54,942 nt of DNA from an uncultured Eubacteriales bacterium (GCA_902796435.1 CADBPG010000086.1:1-54942); one strand, 5' to 3'; counted from the first letter of the stretch, positions 43,152-51,002 are shown. Notes: generated from the letters alone by a model not told the origin. Numbers and translations: made by a program.

Positions 43152-43180
43152 TTGATTCCAAAGGACTTCTGCGCTATAAT
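43152..43180 (+). promoter_or_regulatory. Promoter of ddl
   Basis: TTGATT (43152-43157), 17 bp, TATAAT (43175-43180). Confidence 0.87.
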
Positions 43181-43221
43181 AACGAAAGTGTCTTAAAAAC
43201 AAGTATATAAGGAGTCATCAT

Positions 43222-44268
43222 ATGAATATAGCATTGGTCTTCGGAGGGTGCTCCTCCGAGCACGAGATCTCCTGCATGTCCGCGAAGACGATCTTCGAGG
43301 CGCTGGATCCGGCAAAGTATCAGGTCACGCTGATCTTCATCACCAAGGAAGGACAGTGGAAGAAGGTCGATCAGGTACGGGACTATACCCCGGAAGAATG
43401 TAAGGATTTCCCCACGGCGGTGGTGATCCCCAGCCACGAGGCGGACAACTGCCTCATCCTGGCAGAGCCGGTGGTGCGGACCCACATCGATGTGGCGATC
43501 CCGGTCCTGCATGGTCTGGGTGGAGAAGACGGTACGATCCAGGGCCTGTTCGAACTGGCAGGGATCCCGTACGTAGGCTGTGGTGTGCTTGCTTCTGCGG
43601 TCGCCATGGATAAGATCACGGCCAAGAAGGTCGTACATCCGCTGGGGATCCGGCAGGCGCAGTATGTGGATGTTTACCGGCATGAGCTCGCCGCGATGGA
43701 TCAGGTGATCAGCCGTGTGGAAGAAAAGCTCTCCTATCCTGTCTTTGTGAAGCCCTCCAACGCTGGTTCTTCCGTGGGAGTTACCCGCGTGGATCGTCGA
43801 GAGCAGCTGGCGGATGCCTTACAGCTGGCGGCGCAGCATGACAGTCGCATCCTTGTGGAAGAGACGATCATCGGCCATGAAGTAGAATGCGCTGTCCTGG
43901 GCAATCTGGACGTGGGAGCCACCCGTGTGGGCGAGATCCTGGCGGCGGACAGCTTCTATACCTTTGACGCGAAATATAACAATCCGGAATCCCAGACGGT
44001 CATCGCGGATTATCTGCCGGAAGAAACGATCCAAGAGATCAGAAAAGACGCTGTGCGCATCTTCAAGGCGCTGGACGGCAGCGGCCTGGCCCGGGTGGAC
44101 TTCTTTGTGGAAGAGAAGACCGGAGCCGTGGTCTTCAACGAGATCAACACATTCCCAGGTTTTACCTCCATCAGCATGTATCCCACGCTGTGGATCCATG
44201 AAGGCTATACCATCGAAAGCCTGGTGGATCGTCTGATCAGCCTGGCAGTGGAACGTAAGCAGGCATGA
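43222..44268 (+). CDS. ddl: D-alanine--D-alanine ligase
   Basis: 348 residues. ATP-grasp enzyme making the D-Ala-D-Ala end of the peptidoglycan stem. Motifs: LVFGGCSSEHEISCMSA, VLHGLGGEDGTIQGLFELAG, VFVKPSNAGSSVGVTRV, LVEETIIGHEVECAVLGN, ARVDFFVEE and FNEINTFPGFTSISMYPTLW. The omega loop reads FYTFDAKYNNPES: the Lys-Tyr pair (AKY) of D-Ala-D-Ala ligases is kept, so D-lactate or D-serine specificity of Van-type ligases is not indicated. AAGGAG precedes the ATG. Overlaps the DUF1934 gene by 4 bp. Confidence 0.94.
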   Translation: MNIALVFGGCSSEHEISCMSAKTIFEALDPAKYQVTLIFITKEGQWKKVDQVRDYTPEECKDFPTAVVIPSHEADNCLILAEPVVRTHIDVAIPVLHGLGGEDGTIQGLFELAGIPYVGCGVLASAVAMDKITAKKVVHPLGIRQAQYVDVYRHELAAMDQVISRVEEKLSYPVFVKPSNAGSSVGVTRVDRREQLADALQLAAQHDSRILVEETIIGHEVECAVLGNLDVGATRVGEILAADSFYTFDAKYNNPESQTVIADYLPEETIQEIRKDAVRIFKALDGSGLARVDFFVEEKTGAVVFNEINTFPGFTSISMYPTLWIHEGYTIESLVDRLISLAVERKQA

Positions 44269-44720
44269 GTGGCGGAAAACCAGTGCAGATCACCATCCGT
44301 TCCGGAGAAAGGCCCGCAGCCTTTGCGGAGCAGGAAATGGAGATAGACAGCTTTGCCTACACCGGAGCCTGGTTTGAAAAGGGCGGTAAGCCCTTCATCC
44401 TTTTTGAAGAAACGCTGGAGGACGGGACGCGGGTCAATTCCGCGATCCGCATCGACCAGGACAAGGTGGCGGTGCTGCGGCATGAACGGATCGGCGGCCA
44501 CATGGTCCTGGATCCGAACCACCGGCAGAAGAGCAGTTATCTGTCGCCCTACGGGCCTCTGTCCTTTTACGTGACGACCCAGGAGCTTATGACACAGGTG
44601 GAGGCGGATCAGATCCAGATCCGCGCGTCGTACAGCCTGCAGATGCTCCTGACCGAGGACGAAGCGCCGGATGAGATGCGGCAGGATGTGCAAAGATGGA
44701 TCGAGATCAGTATCCAATAA
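44265..44720 (+). CDS. DUF1934 (YwiB-like) beta-barrel protein
   Basis: 151 residues. Lipocalin/calycin-like beta pattern: VQITIRSGERPAAFAEQEME, YTGAWFEKGGKPFILFEE, RIDQDKVAVLRHERIGGHMV, YLSPYGPLSFYVTTQELMTQ and IQIRASYSLQML, matching DUF1934. No signal peptide. Function unknown. It starts inside the ddl stop (ATGA) and is closed by a terminator, so it is cotranscribed and coupled with ddl. Confidence 0.83.
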   Translation: MSGGKPVQITIRSGERPAAFAEQEMEIDSFAYTGAWFEKGGKPFILFEETLEDGTRVNSAIRIDQDKVAVLRHERIGGHMVLDPNHRQKSSYLSPYGPLSFYVTTQELMTQVEADQIQIRASYSLQMLLTEDEAPDEMRQDVQRWIEISIQ

Positions 44721-44729
44721 CAAAAAAAG

Positions 44730-44757
44730 GATCAGCTTGGTTTAAGCTGATCTTTTT
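44730..44757 (+). terminator. Intrinsic terminator of ddl operon
   Basis: GATCAGCTT, loop GGTTT, AAGCTGATC followed by TTTTTGATTTTT. Confidence 0.93.
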
Positions 44758-44762
44758 GATTT

Positions 44763-45359
44763 TTAACGATTCTTTTTGCTGCGTTTGGCGTTGCCGGTCA
44801 GCATACGCTGCTGATCACGCGCGGCCTTCTTCGCGGCTTCCACAGCCTTTTTACCATCGGCCTTGTTTGCCTTCTGGGTAGTGGTCGTGGTCGTGGCTGC
44901 ATCCGTCGTTTTATTGATCCGGTTCTGCAGCTTTTCACGGAAGGTAAGCTTGCGGGGCTTTTCGATGATCTTTTCACCCTTTTTGGCGGTGGAGAAGCCC
45001 ATGATGTAGGCACCCGCGATCTCCAGCTTTACGACCCGCTTGACAGGCAGGTTTTCGAAGACCTTGGGGTCACAGAGCAGAGTCATGAACTGCGGGCCGA
45101 CCTTGACCTTGGCCATGGGCAGCTTGCGGATCTTCAAATAGAAGGGCACACCCTCGATCGCCTGCTTTGGCAGGTTCGATTCGGTTAGTTTCATTTTCTT
45201 CTTATCGATGACCATGGCGGATACAGTCTGCCGGTTCTGCTGGATCAACGCCTGGGATTCATTTTGCTTTTTCTGCAGCCGGTTCCCCAGAAAATACAGC
45301 CCGACCAGCAGGAGCGCCACCACCAGGATGACGGTAAAGATAATACCTAAGGTATCCAT
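44763..45359 (-). CDS. Single-pass membrane protein of unknown function
   Basis: 198 residues. N-terminal membrane helix (about 6-26, IIFTVILVVALLLVGLYFLG) with a cytoplasmic remainder: KKKMKLTESNLPKQA, VPFYLKIRKLPMAKVKVGPQ and VKLEIAGAYIMGFS, then a Thr run (AATTTTTTQ) and a strongly basic tail ending KRSKKNR. AGGAGGT precedes the ATG and a good promoter lies upstream. I do not recognise a family; the conserved-looking part is residues 50-130 and the basic tail could bind nucleic acid or ribosomes (speculative). Confidence 0.75.
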   Translation of the reverse strand: MDTLGIIFTVILVVALLLVGLYFLGNRLQKKQNESQALIQQNRQTVSAMVIDKKKMKLTESNLPKQAIEGVPFYLKIRKLPMAKVKVGPQFMTLLCDPKVFENLPVKRVVKLEIAGAYIMGFSTAKKGEKIIEKPRKLTFREKLQNRINKTTDAATTTTTTQKANKADGKKAVEAAKKAARDQQRMLTGNAKRSKKNR

Positions 45360-45389
45360 TGAACGACCTCCTAATTACATACTTGGTAT

Positions 45390-45418
45390 AGTGTAACTGA
45401 TTTCAAACTTTTCGTCAA
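45390..45418 (-). promoter_or_regulatory. Promoter of the membrane-protein gene
   Basis: Minus strand: TTGACG (45418-45413), 17 bp, TACACT (45395-45390). Confidence 0.78.
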
Positions 45419-45457
45419 GAGGCCTTTTCTGTCGAAGCATAAAACCGTGCCATCGGT

Positions 45458-45486
45458 TTGCAACTACTGTCAGATTGTGGTATCAT
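45458..45486 (+). promoter_or_regulatory. Promoter of the cobTUS operon
   Basis: TTGCAA (45458-45463), 17 bp, TATCAT (45481-45486). I looked for a cobalamin riboswitch in the short leader (45493-45511) and there is no room for one. Confidence 0.7.
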
Positions 45487-45511
45487 AAAGAAAAAACAGG
45501 GGAGATACAAC

Positions 45512-46579
45512 ATGCACCTTTCGATCCGGGTCTTGCCTACAGACCCTGTATCCGCAAGAGAAGCAGGGCAGCGGTGTGACCAACTGCTGAAACCTCTGGG
45601 CAGCTTAGGGGTCCTGGAGGAGATCGCCATTAGGCTGGCAGGACTTCTGCACACGCCAAGCCCGCGGGTAGAGAAAAAAGCCGTGCTGGTCATGGCGGCG
45701 GATCATGGAGTCACGGCCGAAGGGGTCGCAAGCGCTCCGGCTGCCTTTACCGCCATCCAGACAAAGAACATGCTTGAGGGACGCACCGGTGTCGCCGTGC
45801 TTGCCAGGCAGGCGGGCGCGGAACTTAGAGTCGTGGATGTGGGGATCCGGGGTCAGCTGGATGTGCCGAACCTGGTGCAGGAAAAGATCCGGCAGGGTTC
45901 CGGCAATATCCTGCGAGAGGATGCCATGACGGAGCAGGAACTGCAGCAGGCTTTAGAAGTTGGGCGTGCGCAGATCCGCATCCTGAAAGCACAGGGCATC
46001 CAGACGGTAGGTATCGGTGAGATGGGCATCGGCAATACAACGGCCACGGCCGCGCTGCTGCATATCTTACGCCCGGACGTGGAACTTACGCAGATCGTGG
46101 GCAAAGGCGCGGGCCTTACGGAGGAGCAGTACCTGAACAAGATCCGCGTCGTGGAAGAGGCTGTGGCCCGGACCGGCCTGGGTCCGGAGGATCCGCTGGC
46201 GGCCCTGCGGACTGTCGGAGGCCTGGAGATTGCCGCCATGACAGGTGCGTACTTAGGTGCCGCGGAACAGGGCATGCCCGTGGTGATCGATGGTGTGATC
46301 AGCATGATCTCCGCCTATCTGGCCTGGAAGATCTGCCCGGAGGCAAAAGCCTATTTCTTTGCTTCCCATGCGTCTGAAGAACCTGCCTATCAGGTCATGA
46401 GCCGGGAAATGGGCCAGGAACCGCCGCTGCATATGCACATGCGGCTGGGCGAGGGCAGTGGCTGCCCCCTGTTTTTCGGCATCATGGACGCGGCCTGTTC
46501 CATGCTGAATGAAATGTCCACCTTCCAAGAGGCGGAAACAGACGGAACATTTTTAATCGATATCAGGGATACTATATGA
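45512..46579 (+). CDS. cobT: Nicotinate-nucleotide--dimethylbenzimidazole phosphoribosyltransferase
   Basis: 355 residues. Activates the lower ligand of cobalamin to its alpha-ribazole phosphate. Motifs: QLLKPLGSLGVLEEIAIRLA, KAVLVMAADHGVTAEGVASA, GIGEMGIGNTTATAALL, LRTVGGLEIAAMTGAYLGAA, VIDGVISMISAYLAW, and the catalytic glutamate in RLGEGSGCPLFFGIMDAA. AGGGGAGA before ATG 45512 sets the start; the longer reading covers the promoter. First gene of a four-gene cobalamin unit; cobU begins inside its stop. Confidence 0.95.
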   Translation: MHLSIRVLPTDPVSAREAGQRCDQLLKPLGSLGVLEEIAIRLAGLLHTPSPRVEKKAVLVMAADHGVTAEGVASAPAAFTAIQTKNMLEGRTGVAVLARQAGAELRVVDVGIRGQLDVPNLVQEKIRQGSGNILREDAMTEQELQQALEVGRAQIRILKAQGIQTVGIGEMGIGNTTATAALLHILRPDVELTQIVGKGAGLTEEQYLNKIRVVEEAVARTGLGPEDPLAALRTVGGLEIAAMTGAYLGAAEQGMPVVIDGVISMISAYLAWKICPEAKAYFFASHASEEPAYQVMSREMGQEPPLHMHMRLGEGSGCPLFFGIMDAACSMLNEMSTFQEAETDGTFLIDIRDTI

Positions 46580-47166
46580 TGAAGACCAAAATGTTGATCA
46601 CCGGGGGGACCCGCAGCGGCAAGAGCCGGTTCGGCCAGGAGACCGCGGCGAAGATCAGTCCCCAGGGCCGCGTGCTGTACGTCGCGACGGCCCGTGTCTG
46701 GGACGAGGAAATGGCAATCCGGGTAAAAAAACACCAGGACAACCGGCCGGCTTCCTGGGATACATATGAAGGCTATCAGGATCTGGGCACACATCTGATC
46801 CAATGGGGGCAGCAGTATGAAACGGTCCTGATCGACTGTGTCACCATGCTTCTGACCAACGGGATCTTTGACCGGATCGGCGATCAGGATCCGGATACGC
46901 TGACTAAGGAACAGGTCGCAGAATTAGAGGAAGAGGCAGCGGCTACGATCCAGGAACTGATCCGGGGCATCCAGGAGACTGCGTGCAACGTACTTCTGAT
47001 CACCAACGAGCTGGGTTCCGGTGTGGTGCCGGAGCATCTGCTGGGCCGCGTCTTCCGGGATATGGCCGGCCGCGCCAACCAGATGCTGGCCCAGGCCATG
47101 CCCCAGGTCTGTCTGATGGTCTGCGGTCTGCCGTTGATGGTGAAGGGAGACCAGCCGTGCTCCTGA
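46576..47166 (+). CDS. cobU: Adenosylcobinamide kinase / GTP:cobinamide-phosphate guanylyltransferase
   Basis: 196 residues. P-loop ITGGTRSGKSRFGQ at the N-terminus, catalytic region VATARVWDEEMAIRVKKHQD with the His that takes GMP, VLIDCVTMLLTN, and LLITNELGSGVVPEHLLGRV. Phosphorylates and guanylylates adenosylcobinamide. AGGGA at 46565-46569 serves ATG 46576. Overlaps cobT by 4 bp and cobS by 10 bp. Confidence 0.94.
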   Translation: MMKTKMLITGGTRSGKSRFGQETAAKISPQGRVLYVATARVWDEEMAIRVKKHQDNRPASWDTYEGYQDLGTHLIQWGQQYETVLIDCVTMLLTNGIFDRIGDQDPDTLTKEQVAELEEEAAATIQELIRGIQETACNVLLITNELGSGVVPEHLLGRVFRDMAGRANQMLAQAMPQVCLMVCGLPLMVKGDQPCS

Positions 47167-47942
47167 ATGAATTGAAAGCGCTGGCCCTGTGCCTGCAGTT
47201 CTTGACAAGACTGCCGCTGCCGTTCCGCATCGAAGGTCCGGATGACTTGTTTGCCCGGGGCACGGTATTCTTCCCGGTGGCAGGGGCTTTGATCGGCGTG
47301 TGCGATGCTTTTGTATGCTGGCTCCTGGGCCATTGGATGGGCCCCTTTGCCACCGCCTGCCTGGTGGTCCTGTTTGATATCTGGATCACGGGAGGACTGC
47401 ATCTGGACGGTCTGGCGGATACCACGGACGCCTTTGGCAGCCTGCGGGACCGCGATCGTATGCTGGAGATCATGAAGGACAGCCGGATCGGCACCTTTGG
47501 CGTGCTGGCCATCATCGGCGTTTTGCTGGGCCGTGTCGCTTTATATGGAACACTGCTGGAGCAGGAACTGCCCTTGCGGATGTTGCTGGGCATCCTGGCG
47601 GTCATTCCCTGCATCAGCCGGACCGGCATGGTGTTGTTGATCTACAGTTCCCGCTATGCCAGAGAGCAGGGGCTCGGCGGTATGTTCTTCACCTATCGCA
47701 ATCAACTGGATGTGGCCTTTTTCATAACACTGCTTCTGGCCGGAGGGCTGATCTATCTGATGCTGCCTTCGGTGATCAGCCTTGTGCTGGTAGGCTCTGC
47801 TGCCCTTGCGGGAATCTGGCACAGATTCCGCTGCTATCGTAAGATCGGCGGCATGACCGGAGATACTTTGGGCGCTGGGCTGGAATGGATGGAGGCTGCC
47901 ATGAGTCTGGCGGCGGTCCAGGCAGTTTTTTATCTGGCATGA
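47157..47942 (+). CDS. cobS: Adenosylcobinamide-GDP ribazoletransferase
   Basis: 261 residues, GTG start at 47157 with AAGGGAGA (47143-47150). Polytopic membrane enzyme joining Ado-cobinamide-GDP and alpha-ribazole. Motifs: ALALCLQFLTRLPLPF, FFPVAGALIGV, ITGGLHLDGLADTTDAFGS, RMLEIMKDSRIGTFGVLAII, CISRTGMVLLIY and KIGGMTGDTLGAGLEWMEA. Length is normal. A reading frame extended to 46983 overlaps cobU and is rejected. Confidence 0.94.
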   Translation: MLLNELKALALCLQFLTRLPLPFRIEGPDDLFARGTVFFPVAGALIGVCDAFVCWLLGHWMGPFATACLVVLFDIWITGGLHLDGLADTTDAFGSLRDRDRMLEIMKDSRIGTFGVLAIIGVLLGRVALYGTLLEQELPLRMLLGILAVIPCISRTGMVLLIYSSRYAREQGLGGMFFTYRNQLDVAFFITLLLAGGLIYLMLPSVISLVLVGSAALAGIWHRFRCYRKIGGMTGDTLGAGLEWMEAAMSLAAVQAVFYLA

Positions 47943-47955
47943 TTGGAGAGAATAT

Positions 47956-48567
47956 ATGAAGATCTTCTTGATGCGGCACGGCCTGACGGAATATAATCTT
48001 ACCGGTCACTATACCGGCAGGGCGGATATCCCGTTGCATCCTAAGGGGGAGGCCCAGGCGCGCGCAGTTTCTGAAATGCTGAAAAACGTCCACTTCGACC
48101 GGGTGATCGCCTCATCGCAAAAGCGGGCGGTCCAGACGGCGCAGCTTGTGGTCCCGGGACATCCGGTCGAAACCATGGATGCCTTCGTGGAACTGGACGT
48201 CGGGAACTGGACAGGTCTTACCTGGAAGGAAGCTTCAGCAAAGGATCCGGAAGGCGCGGCGCGGCATGAGGCGGACTGGACTGCTGCTGTCGGCGGAGGT
48301 GAAAGCTTCTACGACATGTATGCACGTGTCGAGCAGGGCGTCCATCAGATCCTGGATACCTCCGACGTGGATGATACGCTGCTCATCGTATCCCACGGCG
48401 GCCCGATGCGGGTCCTGGCGACCATCCTGCTGGATCTTCCGAAGGAGATCTACTGGCATCTGGTGGCGGGGCAAGGCTCCTACAGCCTGCTGACGGCCTA
48501 TCCACAGAAGCCCCTGTGGTTTTCCATCGCGGAATGGAACAGCGTGCGGGTGCGTGACAAGGCATAA
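47956..48567 (+). CDS. cobC: Histidine phosphatase, probable alpha-ribazole phosphatase
   Basis: 203 residues. Phosphoglycerate-mutase-like superfamily: FLMRHGLTEYNLTGHYTGRA (catalytic His), VIASSQKRAVQTAQ, FVELDVGNWTGLTWKEASA and LLIVSHGGPMRVLATILLDL (second His). The generic sequence could belong to other phosphatases, but its place 13 bp after cobS supports removal of the 5' phosphate of alpha-ribazole (CobC). Ribosome site GGAGAG. No plus-strand terminator with U tract follows. Confidence 0.85.
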   Translation: MKIFLMRHGLTEYNLTGHYTGRADIPLHPKGEAQARAVSEMLKNVHFDRVIASSQKRAVQTAQLVVPGHPVETMDAFVELDVGNWTGLTWKEASAKDPEGAARHEADWTAAVGGGESFYDMYARVEQGVHQILDTSDVDDTLLIVSHGGPMRVLATILLDLPKEIYWHLVAGQGSYSLLTAYPQKPLWFSIAEWNSVRVRDKA

Positions 48568-48581
48568 AGCGCCTTGGGCAT

Positions 48582-48607
48582 AAAAAAAACCACCCGATAT
48601 CAGGTGG
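48582..48607 (-). terminator. Intrinsic terminator of tRNA-Gly
   Basis: Minus strand: CCACCTGATATCGGGTGG stem-loop followed by eight T. Confidence 0.9.
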
Positions 48608-48613
48608 ATATAG

Positions 48614-48685
48614 AGCGCGAAACGAGATTCGAACTCGCGACCCTCGCCTTGGCAAGGCGATGCTCTACCACTGAGCCATTCGCGC
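48614..48685 (-). tRNA. tRNA-Gly (anticodon GCC)
   Basis: 72 nt. Acceptor GCGCGAA/TTCGCGC with discriminator U, D arm GGCTCAGTGGTAGAGC, anticodon stem TCGCC/GGCGA with loop TTGCCAA (GCC), T arm GCGAG/CTCGT with TTCGAAT. CCA not encoded. Confidence 0.95.
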
Positions 48686-48735
48686 TTGTTCTTTCGAACA
48701 ACAAGTATTATACTATGAACGGCTGAAGAATGCAA
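48686..48735. promoter_or_regulatory. Overlapping divergent promoters of tRNA-Gly (-) and ldh (+)
   Basis: Minus: TTGCAT (48735-48730), 17 bp, TATAAT (48712-48707). Plus: TTGTTC (48686-48691), 17 bp, TATACT (48709-48714). The two -10 boxes share AGTATTATACT, so only one polymerase can open this DNA at a time. Confidence 0.7.
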
Positions 48736-48779
48736 GCCTTTTTTCAAAAACTTTTATCAGAGAAGGGAAGAATCAGAAT

Positions 48780-49733
48780 ATGGCTGAGGTCAATAATAGA
48801 AAAGCAGCGATCATTGGCTGTGGTTTTGTAGGTTCCGCATCTGCTTTCGCATTGATGCAGAGCGGTCTGTTTTCAGAAATGGTACTGATCGACGCAGATC
48901 CGATGAAGGCAGAGGGCGAAGCGCTGGATATCAGCCATGGCCTGCCTTTCGCGAAGCCTATGCAGATCTATGCGGGCACATATGAGGATATCGATGATGC
49001 CGCGATCATCATCGTGACCGCGGGTGCGGGGCAGAAGCCGGGGGAGACCCGCCTGGACCTGGTCAAGAAAAACGTAGCCATCTTCCAGAGCATCATTCCC
49101 GAGATCGCCAAACGCAACTGTGCGGGCATCCTGCTGATCGTTGCCAACCCGGTCGATATTCTGACCTATGTAGCCGCCAAACTCAGCGGCTTCCCGGAAA
49201 ACCGCGTCTTCGGCTCCGGCACCGTTCTGGATACGGCACGCTTGAAATACCTGCTGGGCGAGCACCTGGACGTGGATCCGCGTAATGTGCATGCCTTTGT
49301 CATCGGTGAGCACGGGGACAGTGAGTTCGTGGCCTGGAGCAGCCTGGATGTTTCAGGCGTGCCCGTCAATGATTTCTGCGAGATGCGCGGCCATCATGAC
49401 CATGACGCAGCGATGCAGCAGATTGCGGCAGAGGTGCGGGACAGCGCCTATGAGATCATCAAGCGGAAAAAGGCGACCTACTATGGTGTGGCCATGGCGG
49501 TCAAACGCATCTGCGAGGCCATCATCCGGGACGAGAAGAGTGTGCTTCCGGTCTCCGCGATCCAGCGGGGCAACTACGGTGTGCAGGATATCGCCCTTTC
49601 CATGCCGGCCATCGTGGGCCGGGACGGTATCGAAGCCATGGTGCCGATCCGCCTGAACGCTGCGGAGTACACCAAGCTGAGCGAGTCTGCCGCCACCCTG
49701 AAAAAGGTCATCGACGAAACGGTGCAGCTGTAA
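48780..49733 (+). CDS. ldh: L-lactate dehydrogenase
   Basis: 317 residues. NAD-dependent pyruvate/lactate interconversion. IIGCGFVGSASAFALMQSG (nucleotide site), VTAGAGQKPGETRLDLVKKN with Gln at the position that separates LDH (Gln) from malate dehydrogenase (Arg), ANPVDILTYVAAKLSG, GSGTVLDTARLKYLLGEHL, and the catalytic His in VIGEHGDSEFVAWS. AGAAGGGAAG precedes the ATG. Transcribed away from tRNA-Gly through overlapping promoters. Suggests mixed or lactic fermentation. Confidence 0.96.
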   Translation: MAEVNNRKAAIIGCGFVGSASAFALMQSGLFSEMVLIDADPMKAEGEALDISHGLPFAKPMQIYAGTYEDIDDAAIIIVTAGAGQKPGETRLDLVKKNVAIFQSIIPEIAKRNCAGILLIVANPVDILTYVAAKLSGFPENRVFGSGTVLDTARLKYLLGEHLDVDPRNVHAFVIGEHGDSEFVAWSSLDVSGVPVNDFCEMRGHHDHDAAMQQIAAEVRDSAYEIIKRKKATYYGVAMAVKRICEAIIRDEKSVLPVSAIQRGNYGVQDIALSMPAIVGRDGIEAMVPIRLNAAEYTKLSESAATLKKVIDETVQL

Positions 49734-49734
49734 T

Positions 49735-49771
49735 AAAAAATCAAGGAGTACCGCATGTGCAGTACTCCTTG
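49735..49771 (-). terminator. Intrinsic terminator of tmRNA
   Basis: Minus strand: CAAGGAGTAC/GTACTCCTTG stem (49771-49742) followed by ATTTTTTATT. On the plus strand the same hairpin lacks a U tract, so ldh has no clear terminator and may read into ssrA antisense. Confidence 0.92.
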
Positions 49772-49785
49772 GGATCAGGGATGAA

Positions 49786-50141
49786 TGGAGATGATGGGAA
49801 TTGAACCCATGTCCGAAAGCCCCTCCATCTTGGGCTCTACTATCATAGCCGATGTTTAAGATCTCCCGGATTCCAGCCCCGTCGGCAGGGCAGTGGGCAC
49901 CGGCAGCCCGGTAAAGATCTTTACGAACGCCCGGGCGACGTACGTAAGTGGCCCGCTATGGATGGGCCCCGGCACAGACCGCGGGTCGTCTATGCAAGAG
50001 CGGCTGCGATCAAATGATCAAGCAGCAAAAGCGAAATTAGATTCGTCGTTAGCGTTTATATTTAGGTCCGGTTGTTGCGTGGCCCGGCCCACGGATAGCT
50101 CCCAGGATCTCGTCGACCCCCGTCGAAACCTTGACATCCCC
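49786..50141 (-). ncRNA. ssrA: Transfer-messenger RNA (tmRNA)
   Basis: 356 nt. The 5' end GGGGATGTCAAGG and 3' end CATCTCCA form the tRNA-like acceptor, with T arm GGACATGGGTTCAATTCCCA. The tag frame reads Ala-Asn-Asp-Glu-Ser-Asn-Phe-Ala-Phe-Ala-Ala and stops at TGA (about 50046-50012), following AAATATAAAC. Pseudoknot stems are GC-rich. CCA is not encoded. Rescues stalled ribosomes with SmpB (not in the window) and marks products for proteolysis. Promoter at 50198-50170, terminator at 49771-49735. Confidence 0.96.
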
Positions 50142-50169
50142 TGAATCAAGTAAAACCACTAACATAGAA

Positions 50170-50198
50170 ATTATACGTCCGGTCTCCCGGATTGTCAA
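50170..50198 (-). promoter_or_regulatory. Promoter of tmRNA
   Basis: Minus strand: TTGACA (50198-50193), 17 bp, TATAAT (50175-50170): perfect consensus. Confidence 0.93.
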
Positions 50199-50210
50199 GC
50201 GAGGAACATC

Positions 50211-51002
50211 ATGAAAAAAACGACACCGCCGATCAAATGCAACTATCATGCGCACACCATCCGCTGCGGCCATGCCACCGGCACCGAGCGGGAGTACATC
50301 GAGGCCGCCATCCGGGGTGGCTTCCGGGTGCTGGGCTTTTCGGACCATGTACCCTATCCCTTCCTGGACGGACATGTTTCCCACATGCGCATGACGCTGG
50401 GCCAGACCCGGGGCTATTTCGACACCCTGCTGCGCCTGAAGGAAGAATACAAGGACCAGATCGAGATCCACATCGGGTTCGAGGCGGAGTATGACAGGGA
50501 GAGTTTTCCCCGGTTGAAAGCCTTTCTGGATGACTACCCCTGCGAATATCTGATCCAGGGCCAGCATTTCCTGGCGGTGGAGCATGAACAGGTCTATTCG
50601 GGTATGCGCATGACCGACCCGGATCTGCTGCGGGCTTATGCGGACCGGCTGGTTGCGGGCATGGAGAGCGGACACTTCTTATATGTAGCCCATCCGGATC
50701 TGCCGGATTTCCGTGGATCCAACGCGGAGTACAGGCGTATCATGCGGCCGGTATGCCAGGCGGCCAAAGCCTGTGGTATGCCGCTGGAGATCAATCTGCT
50801 GGGCCTGCTCCAGGGCCGGGCTTATCCGACGGAGCGGTTCTTCACCCTGGCGGCGTCGGAAGGCTGCAAGGCGATCATTGGCATGGACGCGCATGCACCG
50901 GAGATGCTGAGCAGCGAGACTTTGTATCAGAAGGGTCTGGCCTTTGCGAAGAAATGCAAGATCCCGTTGGTCTATCAGCTGGATATGCTGGAGAGGGTAT
51001 AA
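50211..51002 (+). CDS. hisK: PHP-family phosphatase, probable histidinol-phosphatase
   Basis: 263 residues. PHP metal-binding motifs: NYHAHTIRCGHATGTEREYI, VLGFSDHVPYP, IHIGFEAEYD, LIQGQHFLAVE, YVAHPDLPDFRG, LEINLLG and IGMDAHAPEM, giving the His/Asp/Glu ligands for the trinuclear site. HisK-type histidinol phosphatases have this size and order; other PHP phosphoesterases are possible since no other his gene is present. GAGGAA precedes the ATG. Its stop codon lies in the loop of the terminator hairpin. Confidence 0.85.
   Translation: MKKTTPPIKCNYHAHTIRCGHATGTEREYIEAAIRGGFRVLGFSDHVPYPFLDGHVSHMRMTLGQTRGYFDTLLRLKEEYKDQIEIHIGFEAEYDRESFPRLKAFLDDYPCEYLIQGQHFLAVEHEQVYSGMRMTDPDLLRAYADRLVAGMESGHFLYVAHPDLPDFRGSNAEYRRIMRPVCQAAKACGMPLEINLLGLLQGRAYPTERFFTLAASEGCKAIIGMDAHAPEMLSSETLYQKGLAFAKKCKIPLVYQLDMLERV

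Noticed and set aside
43222-44268. Ligase as a VanA/VanC-type resistance enzyme near a VanRS-like pair
   Set aside because: The AKY of the omega loop and EHEIS motif indicate D-Ala-D-Ala; no vanH/vanX/vanT neighbours, and the two-component pair is 35 kb away.
45420-45511. B12 riboswitch before cobT
   Set aside because: Promoter to start codon leaves only about 20 nt.
46983-47156. N-terminal extension of CobS
   Set aside because: Overlaps cobU in a different frame and lacks membrane character; AAGGGAGA supports GTG 47157.
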